A DNA stretch of 64,000 nucleotides from Sulfuritortus calidifontis (lineage in GTDB: Bacteria; Pseudomonadota; Gammaproteobacteria; Burkholderiales; Thiobacillaceae): NCBI RefSeq assembly GCF_003967275.1, contig NZ_AP018721.1:1922001-1986000 (forward strand). Reading direction: 5' to 3'. Position 1 is the first letter of the stretch, and each line of letters opens with the position of its first letter. Positions 1 to 8,695 of this stretch are shown here, piece by piece. The notes beneath the pieces were generated by a model. It was not told where the DNA came from, ran no database searches, and saw only the letters and a program-made list of their open reading frames with translations. The translations under genes and the position numbers were made by a program.

Positions 1-1880
1 CCATCATCGGCATCGACCTTGGCACTTCCAACTCCGCCGCCGCCGTGCTGCGTGGCGGGCGGCCCGTGATCATTCCCAGCGCCGAAGGCGTCAGCCTGGG
101 CGGCAAGGCCTTTCCCAGCTACGTGGCGGTGACCGCCGACGGCCAGATGCTGATCGGCGAGCCGGCCCGGCGCCAGGCCGCGGCCAACCCCGAGGGCACC
201 GCCACCGCCTTCAAGCGGCGCATGGGCCAGCGCGAGACCATCAAACTTCGCGACAAGAGCTTCACGCCCGAACAACTCTCGGCCTTTCTCCTGCAGAAGA
301 TCAAGCGCGACGCCGAGGCCTTCCTGGGCGAGCCGGTCACCCAGGCGGTGGTCACCGTGCCGGCCTATTTCGACGACAACCAGCGCAGCGCGACCAAGGA
401 CGCCTGCCGCATCGCCGGCCTGGAGGTGGTGCGCCTGGTCAACGAGCCGACCGCGGCGGCCCTGGCCTACGGCCTGGACCGGCTGGGCCAGGAGCTGCGC
501 ATCGCGGTGATCGACCTGGGCGGCGGCACCCTGGACGTCACCATCATGGAATTCGGCAAGGGCGTGTTCGAGGTGAAGGCCACCTCGGGCGACACCCGGC
601 TCGGCGGCACCGACATGGACAGCCGACTGATCGAGGCCCTGGCCGAACGCTTCCAGCTCGCCACCGGCATCGACCTGCGCCCCGATGCCAAGGCCATGGC
701 CCGGCTGAAGGAGGCGGCGGAGACGGCGAAGATCGAACTGTCGAGCAGCACCAGCACCCATATCAGCCTGCCCTATATCGCCGCCGCCGGCGGCGAGCCC
801 AAGCATCTGGAGATGGATCTGACCCGCACCGACCTCGAGCGCATCGTGCGGCCGGTGATCGAGCGCTGCCGCGGTCCGGTGGAGCAGGCCCTGCGCGATG
901 CCGGCATCGGGCCGCACGACGTCGACCGCATCGTCTTCGTCGGCGGCCCCACCCGGATGCCGGCCGTGCGCGCCTTTTTCGAGGAGTTGTTCGGACGCAA
1001 GGCCGAAATGGGCATCGACCCCATGGAGTGCGTGGCCTCGGGCGCGGCGATCCAGGCCGGCGTGCTGGCGGGCGAGGCGGGCTTGGGCGAGATCGTGCTG
1101 GTCGACGTCACCCCGCTCACCCTGGGGGTGGAGACCCTGGGCGGCGTGGCCACCCCGCTGATCGCGCGCAACACGCCGATCCCGGTGAAAAAATCCGAGA
1201 TCTTCACCACCGCGGCCGACATGCAGACCTCGGTCACCATCCACGTCTATCAGGGCGAGCGGCCGATGGCCGCGGATAACGTCTCGCTTGGCGAATTCAA
1301 CCTCGACGGCCTGCCGCCGGCGCCGCGCGGCGTGCCCAAGATCGAGGTCACTTTCGACATCGACGCCTCGGGCATCCTCAACGTCACCGCCAAGGACACC
1401 GCCACCGGCAAGAGCCAATCCATCCGCATCACCGGCTCGACCCGGCTGGCCGAAGCGGAGAAGGAGCGCATGATCAGGGAAGCGGAAAAATATGCCGAGG
1501 CGGACAAGAAACGGCGTGAGGACGCGGACAAACTGAACGAGGCCGACGCCGCCTGCTACCAGGCGGAAAAGCTGTTGGCCGACTTCGCCGACAAGCTGAC
1601 CGAGGAACTCAAGGCCAAGATCCAGACCGCCATGCGCGAGACCAAGGAGGCCTTCGGCCGCAAGGATGCCGCGCTCGCCGCCGAAAAGGCCGAGGCCCTG
1701 CGCAAGCTGCTGAAGGAGGCCGGCACCGTGATCTATGCCCAGACCACGACCACCGGGCCCTATGCCGAGACCAAGTATCCGGGCGGCACGCCGCCGCCCT
1801 ACGAGCGCAGCGAAGAGCCCAGGCCTTCCGGCGCCGGCCCCCGGGGCAAGGTGGTGGATGCCGAGTACAAAGACGCGTGA
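1..1880 (+). CDS. dnaK: Hsp70-family molecular chaperone (DnaK-type), 5' end outside window
   Basis: The frame is open from base 3, so only a few N-terminal residues are missing; 625 residues are visible. Hsp70 landmarks in order are the phosphate-1 motif [12 protein letters not shown], the [12 protein letters not shown] segment, phosphate-2 [11 protein letters not shown], the adenosine motif [10 protein letters not shown], the linker region [12 protein letters not shown], a peptide-binding beta domain and a helical lid with a Pro/Gly-rich tail. It would be an ATP-driven folding chaperone in the cytoplasm. FKRRMGQ is followed after only about ten residues by FTPEQLSAF, so the roughly 25-residue insertion typical of proteobacterial DnaK is absent; this looks like a second, archaeal or Gram-positive-style Hsp70. 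A J-protein gene follows after 67 bases. Confidence 0.93.
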   Translation, partial: IIGIDLGTSNSAAAVLRGGRPVIIPSAEGVSLGGKAFPSYVAVTADGQMLIGEPARRQAAANPEGTATAFKRRMGQRETIKLRDKSFTPEQLSAFLLQKIKRDAEAFLGEPVTQAVVTVPAYFDDNQRSATKDACRIAGLEVVRLVNEPTAAALAYGLDRLGQELRIAVIDLGGGTLDVTIMEFGKGVFEVKATSGDTRLGGTDMDSRLIEALAERFQLATGIDLRPDAKAMARLKEAAETAKIELSSSTSTHISLPYIAAAGGEPKHLEMDLTRTDLERIVRPVIERCRGPVEQALRDAGIGPHDVDRIVFVGGPTRMPAVRAFFEELFGRKAEMGIDPMECVASGAAIQAGVLAGEAGLGEIVLVDVTPLTLGVETLGGVATPLIARNTPIPVKKSEIFTTAADMQTSVTIHVYQGERPMAADNVSLGEFNLDGLPPAPRGVPKIEVTFDIDASGILNVTAKDTATGKSQSIRITGSTRLAEAEKERMIREAEKYAEADKKRREDADKLNEADAACYQAEKLLADFADKLTEELKAKIQTAMRETKEAFGRKDAALAAEKAEALRKLLKEAGTVIYAQTTTTGPYAETKYPGGTPPPYERSEEPRPSGAGPRGKVVDAEYKDA

Positions 1881-1947
1881 GGCACCAGGCGCGCGGCCTC
1901 AGGCCCGACTTCGCCCGGCCTTGCTCGCCTGACCGCGCTTTCGACTC

Positions 1948-3057
1948 ATGGCCCAACGTGACTACTACGAAGTTCTGGGCGTTGCCCGCGATGCCGACGC
2001 CAAGGCCATCAAGGACGCCTTCCGCAAACTCGCGCTGAAATACCACCCGGACCGCAACAAGGAGCCGGGCGCGGAGGAACGCTTCAAGGAGATCGCCGCC
2101 GCCTATGCGGTCCTGTCCGACCCCAAGAAGCGGGCCGAATACGATGCCGGCGGCCATGCCGGCGTGGCCGGCTACAGCGCCGAGGACCTGTTCAGCGGTA
2201 TCGACTTCCAGGACCTGTTCCGCGGCTTCGATCTGGGCTTCGATTTCGGCGGCGGCCTGTTCGACCACTTCTTCCGCCGCCACCGCGCCGGCCCGGCGCG
2301 CGGCGCCAACATCGAGGTGGACATCGCCATCCCGCTGGAAAAAGTGGCCAGCGGCGGCGAGGAGACCGTGCGCTACGGCCGCCTGGCACCCTGCCCCACC
2401 TGTCACGGCAGCGGCGCGGCGCCGGGCACCACGCCCAAGCCCTGCAGCGTCTGCCATGGCAGCGGCCAGCAGGTGAACCGCCGGCAGGAAGGCAACGTCA
2501 GCATGCAGACGATCACGATCTGCCCGGCCTGCCACGGCCGTGGCACGGTCATCGAAAAACCCTGCCCGGACTGCGCCGGCCGCGGCGAAGTGGAAAAGAC
2601 CGAGAGCCTCACGGTGAAGATCCCGGTCGGGGTCGAGGACGGCATGGCCCTGCGTGTGCCGGGCCGGGGCATGGCAAGCGCCGAGGCGGGCGGGCCGCCC
2701 GGCGATCTTTACGTGGTGGTGCATGCCGCGCCCGATCCCCGTTTCGTGCGCGACGGCGCCGATCTCTGGCGCCAGGAAACGCTGACGGTGCCCGACCTGG
2801 TGCTCGGCACCCGACTCACGCTGCCCACCTTGGGCGGCGGCACGACCGAGGTCAAGGTGCCGGCCGGCACCCAGCCCGACACCGTGCTGCGGCTGAAGGG
2901 CAAGGGCCTGCCGCATTTCGGCGGGGCAGGCAAAGGCGATCTGTTCCTACGCCTGAAGGCGCAGATTCCCGACAAGCCCTCGCGCGAGGAGCGCGAGCTC
3001 TACGAAAAACTGCGGGCCCTCAACCAGGGCCACGCCAAGCACGGCTTTTGGAGCTGA
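1948..3057 (+). CDS. dnaJ: DnaJ-type co-chaperone with zinc fingers
   Basis: At 369 residues this is a full-length class I J-protein. An N-terminal J domain carries the HPD tripeptide (KYHPDRN) that stimulates Hsp70 ATPase. A short Gly/Phe-rich linker follows ([12 protein letters not shown]). Four CxxCxGxG-like zinc repeats come next ([32 protein letters not shown]), then the C-terminal substrate-binding domains. It lies directly downstream of the Hsp70 gene and probably works with it. The gene after it starts four bases past its stop, so the chaperone pair continues into a longer transcription unit. Confidence 0.93.
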   Translation: MAQRDYYEVLGVARDADAKAIKDAFRKLALKYHPDRNKEPGAEERFKEIAAAYAVLSDPKKRAEYDAGGHAGVAGYSAEDLFSGIDFQDLFRGFDLGFDFGGGLFDHFFRRHRAGPARGANIEVDIAIPLEKVASGGEETVRYGRLAPCPTCHGSGAAPGTTPKPCSVCHGSGQQVNRRQEGNVSMQTITICPACHGRGTVIEKPCPDCAGRGEVEKTESLTVKIPVGVEDGMALRVPGRGMASAEAGGPPGDLYVVVHAAPDPRFVRDGADLWRQETLTVPDLVLGTRLTLPTLGGGTTEVKVPAGTQPDTVLRLKGKGLPHFGGAGKGDLFLRLKAQIPDKPSREERELYEKLRALNQGHAKHGFWS

Positions 3058-3061
3058 CCGT

Positions 3062-3919
3062 ATGCAACGCATCCGACTCGCCGTCGTCGGCTTCGGCCGC
3101 CTGGGCCGGGCCTGCATCGACGCCCTGCGTGAGGCGCCTGACCTGGAGCTGGCCGGCGTCGTGCGCCGGCCCGAGCAGGCGCGGCATGCCCTGCCCCAGC
3201 CCTACGCCCGGGTGAAGGTGGCGGATCATGTCTCGGCGCTGGGTGCGGTCGATGGCGCGCTGGTGTGCGTGCCACCCGAGGCGATGCTGGACGTGGCCCA
3301 GGAACTGTTGCGACACAAGGTGCCCGTCGTCGAGTGCGCGGCGGTGGACGAAGCGACCCTGCACCACAACCTTGAAGCGCTGCATGCCGTGGCCGTGGAC
3401 AAGAAAGTGCCCGCCATCCTGGGCGCCGGCTGGTCGCCTGGTGCCTTGAGCCTGTTCCAGAACCTGTTCCAGCTCCTGATCCCCAAGGGCGAGACCGAAC
3501 TCAACCACCGGCCTGGAGTGAGCCTGCATCACTCGGCCGCCGCGCGCGAAATCAAAGGTGTGCGCGATGCCCTGTGCGCCGAGCTACGCGGTGCCGATGG
3601 CCGGCCCCAGCGCTATGTCTATGTCGAACTGCAACCCGGCGCCGACCTGGACGCGGTGACCCGCGCCGTCGTGAGCGACCCGCTGTTCTTGGGCGAGGAA
3701 ACCCAAGTCTTCGTCGTGGACCGCGTGGCCGAGCTGGAGCAGGCAGGCCACGGCGTGGTGCTAAGCCGGCGCGGCACCGCCGGCCGGGGCATTCACGACA
3801 GCCTGTTGCTGGAGGGGCGGTTCGACCCATACGCCTTCAGCGCCCGCATCATGCTCGACGCCGCACGCCACCTGCCCGCGTGCAAGTTCGGCGCCCATCT
3901 CTATTCGGTGCTGGTCTAA
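3062..3919 (+). CDS. Diaminopimelate dehydrogenase-like NAD(P)-binding oxidoreductase
   Basis: The 285-residue protein begins with a Rossmann motif (VVGFGRLGRACIDAL). Its later landmarks resemble those I recall from Corynebacterium meso-diaminopimelate D-dehydrogenase: GAGWSPGALSL against STGWDPGMFSI, and a PGVSLHHSAAAR segment against PGLSQGHSDALR. It is somewhat shorter than that roughly 320-residue enzyme, so the substrate may differ. If it is a true Ddh it would interconvert meso-diaminopimelate and tetrahydrodipicolinate, in lysine and peptidoglycan metabolism. It starts four bases after dnaJ. A generic Gfo/Idh/MocA oxidoreductase is the alternative. Confidence 0.65.
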   Translation: MQRIRLAVVGFGRLGRACIDALREAPDLELAGVVRRPEQARHALPQPYARVKVADHVSALGAVDGALVCVPPEAMLDVAQELLRHKVPVVECAAVDEATLHHNLEALHAVAVDKKVPAILGAGWSPGALSLFQNLFQLLIPKGETELNHRPGVSLHHSAAAREIKGVRDALCAELRGADGRPQRYVYVELQPGADLDAVTRAVVSDPLFLGEETQVFVVDRVAELEQAGHGVVLSRRGTAGRGIHDSLLLEGRFDPYAFSARIMLDAARHLPACKFGAHLYSVLV

Positions 3920-3941
3920 ATTCAGCCACGCGGAGCCCGCC

Positions 3942-4220
3942 ATGTATCGCAGGGGCCTGATCGAACTCTTGCACAACCGGCCGCTGACGCTGTACGAGAT
4001 CGCCAAACCGCTGCAACTCAAGCCCAAGGACGTCGAGGACGATCTGCGCCACTTGCAGGAGAGCCTCAGACACGCGCACTTCAAGCTGGTGATCCACCCG
4101 GCCCGTTGCCAAAAATGCGGCTTCGTCTTCGGCACCGAGCACCTGCACAAACCGGGCCACTGCCCGGCCTGCAAGGGCACCTGGATTGCCGAGCCCAAGT
4201 TCGAGATCGTCGAGCGCTGA
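3942..4220 (+). CDS. Small winged-helix/zinc-ribbon predicted transcriptional regulator
   Basis: This 92-residue protein has two parts. Residues about 1-50 look like a winged-helix domain (LTLYEIAKPLQLKPKDVEDDLRHL). Residues about 55-80 hold a zinc ribbon with two Cys pairs (CQKC and CPAC). The layout matches the conserved family of HTH-plus-Zn-ribbon predicted regulators (COG3357 type). Its target is unknown. It lies 22 bases after the dehydrogenase gene and probably belongs to the same transcript as the chaperone genes. Confidence 0.7.
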   Translation: MYRRGLIELLHNRPLTLYEIAKPLQLKPKDVEDDLRHLQESLRHAHFKLVIHPARCQKCGFVFGTEHLHKPGHCPACKGTWIAEPKFEIVER

Positions 4221-4293
4221 GCCGCGCCCGCGGCTTGACTCGCCCACCGGTACGGCTACAAAGAAAGAAGACCACAGAGTCGCATGGATCGTG

Positions 4294-4316
4294 GGAGGCC
4301 TGCCGCAGCGGCCTCC
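4294..4316. other. Stem-loop upstream of the duplicated acidic protein
   Basis: Arms GGAGGCC (4294-4300) and GGCCTCC (4310-4316) form a perfect 7-bp stem with a 9-base loop, between the regulator gene and the next start. No T-run follows, so a simple terminator is not supported. It could be a processing or attenuating hairpin. Confidence 0.4.
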
Positions 4317-4339
4317 TGTGGCGCAGTAGGAGAAGCATC

Positions 4340-4828
4340 ATGATCGTCGATATCGATATCGCCAGCCGGGTGAGCCCGGCGCTCTCACACATTCTGGAAG
4401 CGCATGCCAACGATCCCGATGCCCTGCAACCTGCCACGCTGGGCTCGGTCCATGACCTCCTGGCTTCGGGCGAGGCGGGCGAACGTTATGCCGCCGACCG
4501 CCTGCACCCGGAGACGGCGCGCGGCCTGATGGCCGAACTGGATGAACTGATCGAGGAATTCGGCGCGGACGCCCCGGCCGCCGACTTCGTCAGCGTCCAG
4601 GCAAGCGAGGCTTTATCGCGCGTGATCCAGGAAGTGCTCGATCATGCGCCGACGCCGCCCACCCTGGGCAAAGTACAGGAGGCCATGGCCAATGGCCTGG
4701 TCGCCCGACTGGTGGGCGAAGGTGTGCTGGAAGACGACGAAGACGACACCCTGCAGGCCGAACTGGAAGAACTGATCGCCCGCTACAGCCCGGACGCGCC
4801 GGCCGAACCGTTCATCGCCTATCAGTAA
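4340..4828 (+). CDS. Hypothetical acidic protein with internal duplication
   Basis: I do not recognise the family. The ATG at 4340 is chosen because an AGGAG sits just before it; the open frame extends further upstream without support. The 162-residue product is acidic and largely helical, with no signal peptide or membrane segment. Its two halves repeat each other: PATLGSVHDLL then AELDELIEEFGADAPAADF in the first, PPTLGKVQEAM then AELEELIARYSPDAPAEPF in the second. It follows the chaperone group and ends five bases before the convergent cNMP/rhodanese gene. Confidence 0.75.
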   Translation: MIVDIDIASRVSPALSHILEAHANDPDALQPATLGSVHDLLASGEAGERYAADRLHPETARGLMAELDELIEEFGADAPAADFVSVQASEALSRVIQEVLDHAPTPPTLGKVQEAMANGLVARLVGEGVLEDDEDDTLQAELEELIARYSPDAPAEPFIAYQ

Positions 4829-4833
4829 GCCCC

Positions 4834-5946
4834 TTAGACCATCTCTAGGCTTTGGGTCTCATACGGCCACTCGCGGATGCCGCCTTCCAGGGTCTGCACG
4901 TCGTAGCCGGCCTGGCTCAGGCGCAGGGCGGCCACCGAACTGCGGCTGCCGGACTGGCAATAGAGGATGTAGCGCTGGCTCGGGTCGAGTTCGTGCATGC
5001 GGCGACGTAATTCGAACAGCGGGATCAAGGCCGCACCCGGGATGTGGTTGTATTCGAACTCCTCGGGATAACGGACATCGATGAAGCGATAGCCCGTCTC
5101 CATCATGGTGTGGGCGACCTTGGGATTGATGCTCTTGATCATCTGCTTGCTGATCAGCCAATCGAAGTCATCCTTGCCCAAGGTGAGCAAGGTGCCGTCT
5201 TCCAACATACGCACGGTCTCGCTGCGGGTCTTGCCCGAGATCAGCGCCTCGCAGCCAAAGGCATCGCCCTCTGCCAACTCCGCGATCATGCGCGGCTCAT
5301 CGTCGAGCATGGTGCATTGCCAGACCTCGGCGCGGCCCGAGGTGATGATATAGAAGGCATCGCCCGGCTCGCCTTGCTGGATAACGGTCTGCCCGGCCTT
5401 GACCGAAACCGGCCGCATGCGCTCGAAGGCGGCCTCCACGCTCTCCCAGGGCAGCCGGCGGAAGACCAGGGAATTGCGCACCAACTCCATGCGCTCGCGC
5501 ACGTGGTCGCCCTTGCCGGCATGGTCCTGCACCACGGCATCCCAGGAAATCAGGTCGTCGAAGACCTGGCGCTCGACATGGCAGACGATGCAGGCCACCC
5601 GCGCCATCAGGGTGGTCGCGATCGGGGCCGTATCGAGCATGACCGGGCGCCGGCCGGCTTCATCGGCGGCAGACAGGCTGCGGGTCACCCCATTCCGGGT
5701 CAAGTCGATCTGGCCTTCGATCAAAAAGAGATAGTCGCTGTCCTTGCCGCCGGCAATCTGGAACAGCTCGCCCGGGCGCAGCTCGATCAGCCGCACCACA
5801 TTGAACACCTCGGCCAGCCGCTCGCTGGAGAGCTGATTGAAGGGCTGGAAATCCTGCGCCAACCTGGCGAGGATGCGATCCAGTTTCTTGCAGCGGGTGG
5901 ACGGGGCACACACGTATTCCGGGGCAAGCATTTGCTGGCTCTGCAT
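4834..5946 (-). CDS. Double cyclic-nucleotide-binding domain plus rhodanese protein
   Basis: The 370-residue cytoplasmic protein has three domains. The first cNMP-binding-like beta barrel (about residues 30-150) lacks a clear phosphate-binding cassette. The second (about 160-270) keeps one, FGCEALISGKTRSETVR. The C-terminal rhodanese domain (about 285-365) has the active loop CQSGSRS with a catalytic cysteine. It could transfer sulfane sulfur, or sense it, under nucleotide control; the actual role is unknown. The start at 5946 is preferred over one 48 bases upstream because AGGAG precedes it. Confidence 0.8.
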   Translation of the reverse strand: MQSQQMLAPEYVCAPSTRCKKLDRILARLAQDFQPFNQLSSERLAEVFNVVRLIELRPGELFQIAGGKDSDYLFLIEGQIDLTRNGVTRSLSAADEAGRRPVMLDTAPIATTLMARVACIVCHVERQVFDDLISWDAVVQDHAGKGDHVRERMELVRNSLVFRRLPWESVEAAFERMRPVSVKAGQTVIQQGEPGDAFYIITSGRAEVWQCTMLDDEPRMIAELAEGDAFGCEALISGKTRSETVRMLEDGTLLTLGKDDFDWLISKQMIKSINPKVAHTMMETGYRFIDVRYPEEFEYNHIPGAALIPLFELRRRMHELDPSQRYILYCQSGSRSSVAALRLSQAGYDVQTLEGGIREWPYETQSLEMV

Positions 5947-6086
5947 GGTCGATCTCCTGAACTTGTTGGCTATGAGATGCACAGGCGCAGCCAAATGGCA
6001 CTGGGGGGCTAAGCCGGAGTGCCGGCTGCGCTTGATGCAATGGCTGACAGGATAAGCCGCGCCATGTCCGGCGGCCTCGGGTAATA

Positions 6087-6096
6087 CCCCTAGGGG
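6087..6096. promoter_or_regulatory. Palindrome CCCCTAGGGG upstream of the cNMP/rhodanese gene
   Basis: A perfect 10-base palindrome, flanked by TA on the left, lies about 140 bases upstream of the cNMP/rhodanese start in an otherwise featureless 230-base gap (5947-6177). It could be an operator. No regulator can be assigned from sequence alone. Confidence 0.25.
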
Positions 6097-6239
6097 ATTT
6101 ACTGATATGCGGGTCTGAAGATACCTACGACGTGGCGCATTCCAAAGCCAAGGCTAACCATGGCCATTTGTTGCGATTGAAGCCTCCTCGGATATTCGGG
6201 CCAATATGAAGTAGAGTTTTCCCTGAAAGGAAGCTCTAC

Positions 6240-6506
6240 ATGAAGAAATCGAAATTCACCGAGCAGCAGATCGTGGCGATCCTCAAGGAGGTCGAACTGG
6301 GCGCCAAGGTCGGCGAAACCTGCCGCAAGCACGGCATCTCGGACGCCACCTACTACAAGTGGAAGTCGGCCTACGCCGGCATGGAAGTGTCCCAGCTCAA
6401 GCAGTTGCGAGACCTGCAGGCCGAGAATGCGCGGCTCAAGAAGATGTATGCCGAACTGGCCATGGTGCACAACGCCCTGCAGGACGTTGTCTCCCGAAAG
6501 CTCTAG
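6240..6506 (+). CDS. IS3-family OrfA (transposase DNA-binding subunit)
   Basis: This 88-residue OrfA has a helix-turn-helix (EQQIVAILKEVELG to HGISDATYYKWK) followed by a leucine-zipper-like coiled coil (LKQLRDLQAENARLKKMYAEL). It binds the element ends and oligomerises. AGGAAG lies upstream of the ATG. Near its end the codon pair CGA AAG (6495-6500) contains an A-AAG slip site at 6497-6500, where a -1 shift would fuse it to OrfB. Confidence 0.9.
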   Translation: MKKSKFTEQQIVAILKEVELGAKVGETCRKHGISDATYYKWKSAYAGMEVSQLKQLRDLQAENARLKKMYAELAMVHNALQDVVSRKL

Positions 6507-7351
6507 CCCCGGCGCGCAAGATTGAGTTGGCCGACGTGCTGATGGATGCGCATGGCTTGTCCGAACGCCAGGCTTGCCGGGCGGTACGGCTAGCCCGATC
6601 CAGCCGGCACTATGTGCCGGTTCGGCGCGATGACAGCGCCGTCATCGAGGCGGTACAGGCCTACATGGCGGTCAATCCCCGGCATGGTTTCGGCCTGCTG
6701 CATGACAGCTTCAGGCTGCAACAGCAGCCTTGGGGCAAGACCGTGCTGTGGCGGGTGTATTGCCAGCTCAATCTGAACCTGCCGCGCCGGGGCAAGAAAC
6801 GCTTGCCGGCTCGCATCAAGCAGCCTCTGGTGGCCGGGGCGCTGCCGAACGATACTTGGAGTTGTGACTTCATGGCCGATGCGCTGTGGAGCGGTCGGCG
6901 CTTCCGGACCTTCAACGTCCTGGACGAGTTCAGCCGCGAGGCCCTGCGTATCGAGGTGGACACTAGCCTGCCGGCGGCCAGGGTGGTGCGGGCCTTGAAT
7001 GAATTGATTGAACTGCGGGGCAGGCCCCGCCGGCTACGCCTGGACAACGGCCCGGAACTGGTCAGCCAGGCACTGGCCCAGTGGGCCAGGGATAATGAGG
7101 TGGAATTGATGTTTACCCAACCGGGGAAACCAACCCAGAACGCCTATATCGAACGGTTCAACCGCTCCTACCGGACCGAGGTGCTGGACTGCTATGTGTT
7201 CGAGTCGCTGGCCGAGGTCAGGAAGCTGACGGAGGACTGGCTGCACCGCTACAACCATGAACGACCGCATGAAGCCCTGGGCAGGATTCCACCGGTGGCC
7301 TATCGCATGCAAAAATACCCAAACCCTCTACTTCTGAGTGGCACGGAATAA
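6500..7351 (+). CDS. IS3-family OrfB (DDE transposase catalytic part)
   Basis: This is the -1 frame relative to OrfA, given here from the codon read after a slip on A-AAG at 6497-6500; the frame is open upstream to 6359, and the first internal ATG of the unique part is at 6542. An HTH_21-like N-terminal segment precedes an integrase core with the three acidic residues in WSCDFMADAL, RLDNGPEL and NAYIERFNRSYR, followed by a C-terminal NHERPHEALG motif. It is normally made as an OrfAB fusion. No stop or frameshift breaks the core, so the element may be active. Confidence 0.88.
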   Translation, partial: ALAPARKIELADVLMDAHGLSERQACRAVRLARSSRHYVPVRRDDSAVIEAVQAYMAVNPRHGFGLLHDSFRLQQQPWGKTVLWRVYCQLNLNLPRRGKKRLPARIKQPLVAGALPNDTWSCDFMADALWSGRRFRTFNVLDEFSREALRIEVDTSLPAARVVRALNELIELRGRPRRLRLDNGPELVSQALAQWARDNEVELMFTQPGKPTQNAYIERFNRSYRTEVLDCYVFESLAEVRKLTEDWLHRYNHERPHEALGRIPPVAYRMQKYPNPLLLSGTE

Positions 7352-7364
7352 CGAGGAGGCTTCA

Positions 7365-7555
7365 GTAGGTCTGATTGATCTCGTAACGCTGCGAAGAACT
7401 GTTGCGAACTGTGCTTAGCCGTTGCGCAGGATCCTGTGCCAACAACTGGCTTGACCAAAGCAGAAACACACACGAGGTAACAAGCGACTGAAAGCTCGTC
7501 TTGAAATTCACGATTGGCCCACCTCTAACCATAGCACCCCCCTATCTTGGATTAA
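7365..7555. other. AT-richer intergenic stretch right of the IS
   Basis: These 191 bases lie between the IS right end and the stop of the beta-propeller gene. Composition is clearly lower in GC than the chromosome around it. I see no gene, convincing hairpin or repeat. Confidence 0.5.
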
Positions 7556-8695
7556 TTAGTCAACGAGTTCTGGTAATTGAGTAATAGCAATATGCTTAGG
7601 CTTTCTACCTTCCATGTCGACCAGCCAAAGCTCTATGTTTTTCGCCTTGTAAATTGCCGCGCCGGGCCAATAAGTAATATCTCTGACAATTGCAGCCTGC
7701 TGACCGTCTCTGGAAAATGCCGCATCCATGATCGCACTGCCTGCACCCCGCTCCCTCAGTATCATTACTGGCTCGGACAAGACAGTCAGATCGTGCACAT
7801 AAATAGAGCCATAGCTCGATGTGCCCCCAGACGAGGCATAAAGCAGTTTCTTTCCATCACGCGAAACGTCAAAGCCGACCGACCAGTTCTTGTCAGTAAC
7901 GAAGAACGGTTTCAAGTCGCTGGATTCCGGCTCCAACACAAACACCATATGACCTTTGTGCTTCTCCGCATAACGCATCATGTTGGGCAAGAGGATGGGC
8001 GAGTCGCCCGGCTTCCGATATCCCTCCGGCAAGCGGAAGAAATCCATCGCCGAGAACATGAAGCGCCTGTCATCCGGCCAGTATTTAGGGCCTGACAAGA
8101 TGACTGTGGCCGCGAAGTTTGTCAGCCTGCGCTCCTTGCCTGTAGCCAGTTCCGTTTCCCAGACATCCATGAAGGCCGCCATCTGTCGCCGGGTCTTCAG
8201 CACTTCACCGATCTGCCAATAAATAGCTCGCTTGGCGTCATGCGAGAAGGCCGGCCGCAATTTGGACACCTCGGTGCCCGGCACACGGCGCAAATTTCTG
8301 CCATCGGTGTCCATGAGGGCCAGCCTGGCATCACGCAGATCGCATTTCTTGTCGGGGCAAGGCATGGTAGACAACACGATGGCCTTACCGTCTGGCGCGT
8401 AGTCTGGCCAGAGATAGGTTTGATCTTTGGCCAAGGGCAAGGCATCCCAATGACTATCCGCCATCCAGAAACGCCAAATTCGGCAGTAGTTGCTGTTGCC
8501 CACCTCACAGACATTCACCAGCAAGTGGCTGCCATCAGGAGCGAATCGCGCCTGCTGCGGGAACCACTTGATTTCATCAGCGAGTACAGGGCTAGAAGTG
8601 AGGAATACTGCAGTAACAAATAGCGAGCACAGCAGCCCCATTAATCGCATCATCACAGACACCAACCAGCCAGCTCTCATACTCGCGTTACCCAT
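7556..8695 (-). CDS. Exported TolB/PD40-like beta-propeller protein
   Basis: The 379-residue protein has a hydrophobic N-terminal segment (LMGLLCSLFVTAVFLTS) ending in a plausible signal-peptidase site near VLADE. Repeated strands of the form ARFAPDG, DYAPDGKAIVLS, AFSHDAKRAIY, DVSRDGKKLLYAS and AFSRDGQQAAIV are PD40/WD40-like blades. A periplasmic or surface binding role is likely, but the ligand is unknown. Codon usage is less GC-biased than in its neighbours. The first ATG overlaps the stop of the upstream acetyltransferase gene, suggesting coupling; starts at 8680 or near 8650 are possible. Confidence 0.72.
   Translation of the reverse strand: MGNASMRAGWLVSVMMRLMGLLCSLFVTAVFLTSSPVLADEIKWFPQQARFAPDGSHLLVNVCEVGNSNYCRIWRFWMADSHWDALPLAKDQTYLWPDYAPDGKAIVLSTMPCPDKKCDLRDARLALMDTDGRNLRRVPGTEVSKLRPAFSHDAKRAIYWQIGEVLKTRRQMAAFMDVWETELATGKERRLTNFAATVILSGPKYWPDDRRFMFSAMDFFRLPEGYRKPGDSPILLPNMMRYAEKHKGHMVFVLEPESSDLKPFFVTDKNWSVGFDVSRDGKKLLYASSGGTSSYGSIYVHDLTVLSEPVMILRERGAGSAIMDAAFSRDGQQAAIVRDITYWPGAAIYKAKNIELWLVDMEGRKPKHIAITQLPELVD

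Larger units (their letters stand above)
6178..7364 (+). mobile_element. IS3-family insertion sequence, apparently intact
   Basis: The 1187-bp element is bounded by perfect 13-bp inverted repeats, TGAAGCCTCCTCG at 6178-6190 and its complement at 7352-7364. The similarity continues imperfectly inwards for about 25 more bases, including a shared GAAGTAGAG. Ends of the form TG...CA, two overlapping frames (orfA, orfB) and a DDE transposase identify the IS3 family, probably near the IS407 group. No 3- or 4-bp target duplication is visible: CGAT flanks the left end and GTAG the right. Confidence 0.9.

Noticed and set aside
4106-4828. A 240-codon version of the duplicated acidic protein starting at 4106
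   Set aside because: Its first 78 codons overlap the Zn-ribbon regulator in another frame; AGGAG before ATG 4340 and the start of the repeated domain support the shorter form.
6085-6099. NarL/NarP-type 7-2-7 site at the CCCCTAGGGG palindrome
   Set aside because: The two-base centre is missing and the right half is not a proper heptamer, so only a generic palindrome is reported.
6174-7368. Target-site duplication around the IS3-family element
   Set aside because: The flanking CGAT and GTAG do not match, and shifting the ends by one base does not help.
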